From the NCBI RefSeq assembly GCF_026914265.1, contig NC_069138.1, positions 55,934,085 through 55,998,084 on the forward strand: a stretch of DNA of 64,000 bases, given 5' to 3'. This document shows positions 57,282 to 64,000 of the stretch, one piece after another. The stretch is from Mya arenaria. Its lineage: Eukaryota > Mollusca > Bivalvia > Myida > Myidae. A program made the position numbers and the translations under genes. The notes under the pieces are model-generated. The model worked only from the letters and a program-made list of their open reading frames with translations. It ran no database searches and was not told where the DNA came from. Position 1 is the first letter of the stretch. Each line of letters begins with the position of its first letter.

Positions 57282-57525
57282 CTAGATGAATTTGCAACAG
57301 GTGGCGATCAGTCATCACTTTCCTGTTTCTCATTGTGTCATTCCTGTCTCTCATTGTGTATTATTGGGTTTAGTACAACCCTGGCCTGGTCCACAATTGC
57401 AACAACTGAAAAACAACTGAACAATTAGCAGAAGAGAACTTATACCTAATTTACATAATATACTGCTACTAAAAAATGACTCATACTGTCAAACACTTTT
57501 GTTACCATGAAAAACTACAGCTATC

Positions 57526-57995
57526 ACCTATGTGTTTGATGATATTTACAATATTGATGTTAAATCATTCATAAAAAAAATCAAATGTAGAATTATCGAT
57601 ACTTTTAAACAAGATTGGTATATTACTATAGAAAATAGCACGGTGTTAGATGTGTATATACATTTTAAAACCTGTCTGGAATATGAACCTTATTTAGATA
57701 TTTTACCAAAAAGCTTACGTTTTTTTCTTTTGTAGACTACGGCTGTCCGTGCACCCACTCCATATTCAAACTGGTAGATACAATAGAAATAACGTTGTAC
57801 GCAACCAAAGATATTGTTTGTGTTGTAACTCTAATGACATCGAAGATGAATATCATTTTATTTGTGTTTGTAAATCCTTTAGCAATATATGCAGCTGTTG
57901 AAATCTAACAATAGAGCTGAACTGATTAACTTATGTCTGTTTGTTAAAAATGCTCTCAAAGAAAGATCCGCTTTGATTAATGTTAGAACATAATT
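57526..57995 (+). mobile_element. LINE 3' fragment (end of ORF2)
   Basis: The frame at 57532 encodes FIKKIKCRIIDTFKQDWYI and YLDILPKSLRFF, and another frame then continues RLRLSVHPLHIQTGRYNRNN, CLCCNSNDIEDEYHFICVC and LLKSNNRAELINLCLFVKNA. LxxHxLxIxxGRY, CxxC and IEDExHFxxxC are the usual C-terminal signature of non-LTR retrotransposon ORF2 proteins. It is 5'-truncated, with at least two frame changes. The family was not resolved. Confidence 0.75.
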
Positions 57996-59226
57996 CTATT
58001 TAATGTTCATCCTCTGATATATATATTAGTTTATTTAATTTAATTACTTAGAAGTATTGAATACTTTTGTACATATATATTTCTTAATATACCAAAAACA
58101 GAATAGTGTTTTGTTAAATTAAAGTAAAAAATGAAAAAAGTTATGAAGAGAAGTAAAAAAAAATAAAAAAAAATATAAAAATAATAATCAAAGGTTTACA
58201 ACTCTTTGACTACCATACACAATTTATTGATTCATATGCACAGCTATTTTTCTTATCACGTCCAATATGTGCATAACAATTTGAAGTTAATACCTCAAAA
58301 TATAGAAAAGTGAAAGAAAAATAATCAAAGACCAACAACTCTAAAATACCATAAACAAAAACGTTTTTTTGCACAGCACTTCTCCAGTATAATAGCAGAG
58401 ACAAATCATATGTCTTTATATTCAATATGTCAATGTATCACATATATGTTAATTGTTGATTATGATTAGAATCTCAAACAGTGGGCTGGGTGAGAAACTT
58501 TTGTCAAAAATTGTTGAATGTACATAAAACTATGGAACAAAGTTCTGTAGATCAATTGTAATTTGAACAGAATAATTATGTTAATTCTTATTTCTTGGCT
58601 TAACTCATATTTATATTGTTATACATAGAATTAATCCAAATAGAACTTACCATTCACTGACAAGATTTCCTCATTATATACACAGGAGAATCTTCATACT
58701 TTTAAAATCTCTCCATTTTTCTTCTCCATGGGAACTGCAATACAGAACACATAAGAAAGGAAATCAAACAATTGCATTTTTCAAAACAATTTGTAGAGAA
58801 AAATAAAACATGACTTTAGACACATGCAGAATTATTTGCATTTATTTTAAGCAAGTTACAAGAGTAACTGTACCCTGTGCCATCTGAGTAAAATCTGCAT
58901 GCAACAAACATGTGCATGCAAAATTGCATGGATTTTTATTTATTTGCTTAACAGTTTCAATTAAACCTAACAACCTGACCAAATACTTGAAATATCTTAT
59001 ACTTGAATACATTATGTTATACTAGTAAATGACATTGAGTACATGTAAATATGTGTTAAAAATCTACCTTTCAAATCCAATGCTTTCTTTGCATCAAAAC
59101 GTTTGTCTGTTTGCCCTTAAATTGGTCCCTCAAGAGTATCTGGTCTGAAATAAATATAAAATTCACCTACTTTTAAGCTAGAATTAGCTATAATACTAAC
59201 TTGACTGATCTTAGGAAGAATGAGTC

Positions 59227-59558
59227 TTAAAGCTGCACTCTCACAGATGGACTGTTTTGACATTATTATTATCTCAGAGAATCAATACCTTAAATTTCCT
59301 TATAATAAGACATAAATCACAATAAAACAGATGTCATGTATTGAGAAATCTGCTTATTATTTCATTTTTCTGAAAGTGTTTGTAAAATTTAAGTCACAGA
59401 ACAACAATTATGAACGTACATATGAAAAAGAGCGATCTGATCTTTTTTCAACAGTTTTAAATCATGTTTCGCAGACATATGCACTAACATTGCCTGGTTC
59501 ATTCCATGATGAATTTTTTTTTTGTCAGAATGGTAAGTCTGTGAAAATGCAGCTTTAA
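59227..59558. mobile_element. Palindromic TTAA element, diverged copy
   Basis: It starts TTAAAGCTGCACTCTCACAG and ends GTGAAAATGCAGCTTTAA. Both borders contain TTAA, the piggyBac-type target. The arms are weakly complementary after decay. Confidence 0.65.
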
Positions 59559-59607
59559 TAACAATCCCCAACAGTTGTCGAAGACAAGTCTTTCTCCCAA
59601 AGACTTG

Positions 59608-60075
59608 TTTAAAAGGGGCTGTACTCCTATGTGTACAATGCATTAAAACTTACTTGTACAAATCTATTAAAACTTATTAACTGAAGTACCACATAATTAA
59701 CAATAAAAAAATTCACATTTTTTTCGTATTTTGCCATTAAAAAAGATTACTAGGTATGTCTAACTAGAAGAATTCATTCCTTATGCGTGATTGGCTAGTC
59801 GATGTTATCACGTAATATTACCAAGTTAGGTATATAGATTAAATATTCCAACTGTTTAGGATAAGCCTTCATAGCACAGTGGATACAACACTGGACTGCA
59901 ATTTTGGCGACACCAGTTCCAACCCATTCTCCGATTTGATTTTTTTTTTTTACATTTTGATAAAAAAAAAATTACCATTATGATATCAAAGAGTAAAAGA
60001 TTTTATTGAATAATTGTCCCGAGATTCTTTACAGAAAAAAAAAATGGTGCCAATCTGGTGTACAGTCCCTTTAAA
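59608..60075 (+). mobile_element. TIR element copy 2 with tRNA-like core (complete)
   Basis: The left end is TTTAAAAGGGGCTGTACTCC and the right end reads, inverted, TTTAAAGGGACTGTACACC. The interior matches 17391-17760, including the A box (TAGCACAGTGGATACAACAC) and a B box with one change (AGTTCCAACCC). Near 59940 there is a poly-T run that would terminate Pol III. Confidence 0.75.
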
Positions 60076-60084
60076 CGCTCAACC

Positions 60085-60720
60085 CTGTTTATATGACAAC
60101 TTCAGAGGTAAATTAATAAAAAACTATAAAAGAATAAATAATGATTTAACGTTATTGAGGTTGTAAAAGTTTTCAGGCGATTTCATTTCTTTCTTCTTCT
60201 TTTTTTTTTTGGGGGGGGGGGGGGTCCCACCCCCTTTTTGGATCTGTTAGTATGGGTTACTCCCATAAAATGAACTCAATTTAATTTGGCAGGTTGTAGA
60301 AGTTTTCAGGCGATTTCATTTTTATATTTTTTTGGAGGGGGGGGGGTCCCACCCCCTTTCTGGATCCGCTATATATATATATTATATGTTATATTACAAC
60401 TTCAGAGGTAGATTAATAAAAAAATATAAAAGAATAAATAATGAATAAATAAAGATTTAACGTTATTGATAGTAAAAATTTTCAGGCGATTTCATTTTTA
60501 TTAAAAAAATAAATTGGGGAGGGGGGGGGGTCCCACCCCCTTTTTGGATCCGCTAGTGTGGGTTACTGCCATAAAATGAACTCAATTTAATTTGGCAGGT
60601 TGTAGAAGTTTTCAGGAGATTTCATTTAAAAAAAAATTGGCGGGGAGATGTCCCACCCCCTTTCTGGATCCGCTAGTGTGGGTAACTCCCGTAAAATGAA
60701 CTCAATTTAATTTGGTGCAA
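60085..60720. repeat. Tandem repeats with long G runs, duplicated as a dimer
   Basis: The phrase GTTTTCAGGCGATTTCATTT, a G run of 5-14 and TCCCACCCCCTTT(T/C)TGGATC recur four times (near 60170, 60305, 60480 and 60610). Every second unit is preceded by ACAACTTCAGAGGTAAATTA, so the higher unit is about 300 bp and present twice. Confidence 0.8.
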
Positions 60721-61290
60721 AGCTCTAATAAAAATTGGTGTATTCAATTAAATTCATATTACCAATTAACGTAAACAAACCATTTGCAAACTATCCCTGA
60801 ACAACCTCTAAATGATAGTGATTACTTTCATTTGCATGATAACTAAGAAAATATAAAATAACACTTGAGTGTCCTGTATGGTATAGTCAATACTTACAAC
60901 TTACATGTGCAGGAATCAGGAAGGAGTTCCATTCTACCAACTAAATACCATTCATATTTGTGACAAATTGTCGTCTTCTTAACCGGATGCTTGAATTTTT
61001 GTAAACAAACCCCATGAACCTCGCTCCACTAGACTTTCTCGCTTAATATTTACGCTCGGTTGTGCCTGTATCGAAGAAAATGAAAACCAGTCCAAACATT
61101 GCGTCATTTAGTATTTAGCACGCGCGAGAGTGGTTCAAAACATCGAATTTGACCGACACTGAACAGAGGTAAATGGCTATTTTCTTTGAAAATATAACAC
61201 TTTCTAGTTCAAAAGGTAATTGAATTTATGCAGATACGTAAATAATTGACAGTTTAACGAGTCTATTTTATTGATATATTGAAGTACTCC

Positions 61291-62023
61291 TTAAAGCTGC
61301 ACTAACACATATTTTGACAACAAAAGTTATATATTGTTTTATTTTTGTCTTGCCTTGGAGTGAGCCAGTTTCTGTGTAAATATATGCAAATAAGTGATAT
61401 AAGCCTGCTGACAAAAGATCAGATCGCAGATTTACATATCGTTCAAAAAATGTGTTTTATGGCTAAAAGTGCTACTAACAGTAAGTTGGAAGAAAAATGC
61501 ATAAAACATTTTCTTAAAGCTCTCTCACAGATTGAACATTTTGGCAACTTTTTATTTTTTGTCTTGGAATGTACTAATTTTTGCGAAAATCCATGGAAAC
61601 CATTTATATAAGACTGCTGACAAAAATTAGATCGCAGATTTTATATATACAAGTTCAAAAATTGATGTTTTGTTCATTTTTCTAAAACGTTTATTAACGG
61701 TTTTAGCCATAAAACATTAATTTTCGAACGGAAATATGAAAATCTATGATCTGATTTATTGTAAGCAATCCTTATTCCTATATCATTGGTTTTCAGATAT
61801 TTATACAAAAATTTGCTCTTTCCAAGACAAAAAATAAATTAATTGTAAAAATGGTATATCTGTGAGAGTGAAGCTTTAACTTAAATATATATGCAATCCG
61901 ATATTTTTTAAGCAGTCTTGTGTCACTGGTTTTCTTGCACTTTTGCATTAATTGGCTTGTATAAAGACAAAAAATAAAACAGTTGTCAAAACATTTAATC
62001 TGTTAGAGTGCAATTTTTATTTA
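61291..62023. mobile_element. Palindromic TTAA element, outer copy split by a second copy
   Basis: The left part (61291-61513) begins TTAAAGCTGCACTAACACAT, passes the palindrome centre and breaks at TTAA. The right part (about 61880-62023) resumes with AAGCAGTCTTGTGTCACTGG and ends near TTAGAGTGCAATTTTT. TTAA stands on both sides of the insert. Confidence 0.65.
61514..61879. mobile_element. Palindromic TTAA element, inner copy
   Basis: It begins TTAAAGCTCTCTCACAGATTG and ends TATCTGTGAGAGTGAAGCTT with TTAA. The arms are complementary around a centre near AACGTTTATTAACGGTTT. It lies inside the copy at 61291-62023. Confidence 0.75.
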
Positions 62024-62461
62024 AATATACTTGATGCTTGCCTCAATCATTGCCGCTGACAGATCATCAGATGACAGCACCAACCTCCAACAATGCAGCG
62101 ATATTTTTAAAGTCTCTTTTAAATCATTCTGTATCCTAATGTTTTAATTTATTTAAGATAGTTGCTTATCAAAATGTTTAATGCATATTTTACAGCCTTT
62201 TAGGCTTTAGAGTGTATTCAATGTCATTTTCAGACAGAAATATCTTAATGGAAGCTAGGAACAAGCTCACAACTGGCATTAGTAACTCATGCCTGTCAAA
62301 ACTAATTTTGGCGTACATGCATGTGTCTTTTAAAGTAGAACAGTAGACATCGACTTTACAATGTACATGAATACATAAATAACAAAAGTATGAATGCAAA
62401 TTTCATGCACTTAAATTTAACAAACAAGAGAATCTACTGTAGATGTAGATCGTGTCGATGA

Positions 62462-62700
62462 GAACCAGCCGTTTGGTTAGCTCAGTTGGCTACAGTGCCA
62501 TGGTAGTGTTCCAGCAGTTGTTGTTAGTTCAAGTGTGGGGCACTTCTCCTCCCAGGTTAACTGAAATGGTGGCAGCGGTAAATGGCAGGAGTTCCTCCGT
62601 CAGCTTTAAACTAATATATGTATAAAGGTTAATGGAGGGGAGTGGAGTGTATTGTGTGTCACTGTCAGTGTGTAAGAACCAGCCGCTCGGTTAGTCTGAT
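62462..62700 (+). mobile_element. SINE-like element with repeated tRNA-like head
   Basis: AGAACCAGCCGTTTGGTTAG leads into CTCAGTTGGCTACAGTGCC, an A-box-like sequence; a degenerate B box (TTAGTTCAAGTGTGG) follows. At 62676 the phrase AAGAACCAGCCGCTCGGTTA returns and breaks off, suggesting a partial second unit. Confidence 0.55.
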
Positions 62701-62811
62701 CGTCAAGTTTATGGTTATATTGAGATTGTGGAAATACTTGTACCATAATTTATCATAAGTAATGGTTTTTAAGTTTATTGTTTAAAGTTCCATTTTCTAG
62801 TTGTTTGGACC

Positions 62812-63185
62812 TTAAAGCTGCACTCTCACAGATTGAACGTTTTGACAACTTTTTTATTTTTTGTCTTAGAACGAGGCAATTTTTGCGAAAATCCATGGAA
62901 TTATATCCAGTTATTTAAGACAGCTGACAAAAAATTAGATAGCAGTTTTTTATATTTAAGTTTAAACAGTAATGTTTTATGCATCTTTCTTAAAACGTTA
63001 GTAACGGTTTAATTAAGCCATAAAACATTAATTTTCGAACGGAAATATGAAAATCTACGATCTGATTTTTTGGCAGCAATCATATATCATTGGTTTGCAT
63101 ATATTTATGCAAAAATTTGCTATTTCCAAGACAAAAAATAAAAAAAAGTTGTAAAAATGATATATCTGTGATAGTGAAGCTTTAA
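62812..63185. mobile_element. Palindromic TTAA element, well-preserved copy
   Basis: The ends are TTAAAGCTGCACTCTCACAG and GTGATAGTGAAGCTTTAA. The arms of about 180 bp are near-complementary around AGTAACGGTTTAATTAAGCC. It is bounded by TTAA. The 63-residue minus-strand frame inside is an artefact. Confidence 0.8.
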
Positions 63186-64000
63186 ATGTTTTATGATTTA
63201 ATGAGGACTGCCTTGAAATAGATACCTCATTTAAGCATAATGCCACTGTTTATAAATTTCTATTATATTTTACTGTGAAATATTGTAAATATATACATAT
63301 AATTGTTTGTGTTAGTTTAAATTTGCTTGATTTATCATTAACCTAATTATATATAATTTCATTTTTTTTGTATAAACCCATCATACATTTTGGACAATGT
63401 TGTCCATTACAGATAAAACCCAGATGTATACATGGCATGGATTTCCATATTATGCTGCCCAAAATAAAAGGCGATGCAGTCCAGACAAAACATTGTACGG
63501 CTCAATAATCTTCACCAAACTTGGTAAAAAAAACCTTTGTCATATTATGAGAAATCCCTGTTGTTTTGTTATTTATGTTCATTCACATATGCAATTCACC
63601 AAGCAACACAAGACTTAATGTCCACTTGACACATTTCTAGTTTATTTGGCTTGTACATATATCATCACTTTTTCATAAGAGAATAAATCTCATGTAGGAC
63701 ATTTAGATTGCTCTAGAAATAATTGCTAAGATGTTTTGCATTTGAATGTTTAAAGCATACCCAACATTATTTGCATTTGTTGTGTTCACGATTGTGTTGT
63801 ATTCTTCCTTTTTAAGATGCATCAGATGAAGTTTTTGACTACCTAGAAAGGGATTTTGTAAGCTAGTACTGGACATGGAGACAGTCACTTGGAAATGATG
63901 ATTGTGCAACAGCGGTTAAACATATGCAATAAATCATATGGTAATTTCTTTTCACCTCAATGGATATTTAAGTGACCTACCCACAAATAAAGTGATTCTC
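63186..64000. other. Nothing recognised
   Basis: AT-rich sequence without a supported gene, repeat or RNA. Short frames (for example 63397-63618) lack recognisable motifs. Confidence 0.4.

Larger units (their letters stand above)
57282..60935 (-). ncRNA. Possible spliced transcript, mainly non-coding
   Basis: Three minus-strand segments are each framed by a pyrimidine-rich AG acceptor and a GT donor: 59144-59068 (TATATTTCAG, GTAGAT), 58734-58651 (CTGTATTGCAG, GTAAGT) and 57405-57282 (TTGTTTTTCAG, GTACAG). A possible first exon ends at 60905 with T|GTAAGT after ATG GAACTCCTTCCTGATTCC. Joined in phase, that frame runs through 59144-59068 and stops after about 33 codons. No long frame spans the exons, so it may be a lncRNA, a UTR, or a decayed gene. 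Confidence 0.3.

Noticed and set aside
1-64000. Retroviral, LTR, Polinton or other capsid/envelope-bearing elements
   Set aside because: No long terminal repeats, gag/pol-like, capsid or envelope-like frames were recognised; the only retroelement coding trace is the LINE fragment near 57.5-58.0 kb.

Overview
This is AT-rich animal nuclear DNA, most likely from a bivalve mollusc. The basis is split genes with GT/AG introns, intronless multi-pass membrane genes, modular sushi/EGF/HYR extracellular genes, and several repeat types I associate with bivalve genomes (tRNA-derived SINEs, palindromic TTAA elements, an AGGTCA-rich 150-bp tandem repeat). I saw no operons, no bacterial features, and no retroviral, LTR or Polinton-like element.

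Layout. 0-11 kb: an intact intronless 12-TM otopetrin-like gene (31-1653, +) and a decayed tandem copy (6739-8326, +) in a duplicated block of about 7 kb. 11.5-16.2 kb: a two-exon class A GPCR (minus strand) with melatonin-receptor-like features. 17.4-20.0 kb: a TIR element with a tRNA-like core, then a foldback-type element whose arms are arrays of 45-bp repeats. 21.4 kb: a 313-bp Harbinger-type MITE. 23-29.2 kb: two decayed copies of another class A GPCR (minus), separated by an alternating A/B satellite.

30-53.5 kb (minus) is the main locus. More than 25 exons encode SVEP1-like extracellular proteins made of CCP/sushi, EGF, HYR, ephrin-receptor-like (GCC2/GCC3), pentraxin-like and thrombospondin-1 domains. 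Intron phases, mostly phase 1, let most exons be joined with confidence. The exons read best as two adjacent genes. Gene A (53453 to 46860) is secreted. Gene B (46307 to 30135) ends in a transmembrane exon and a cytoplasmic tail with a PPPY motif. A Cys-rich reading frame between the TM exon and the tail exon fits as an alternative terminal exon for a secreted form.

53.7-64 kb is repeat-rich. It holds a possible small divergent + strand gene, a 169-bp satellite, a LINE 3' fragment, a possible spliced non-coding transcript on the minus strand, nested TTAA palindromic elements, G-run tandem repeats and SINE-like sequences.

All exon boundaries were read by eye from splice motifs and phase bookkeeping. 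Domain names rest on cysteine patterns and signature motifs, not on database searches.
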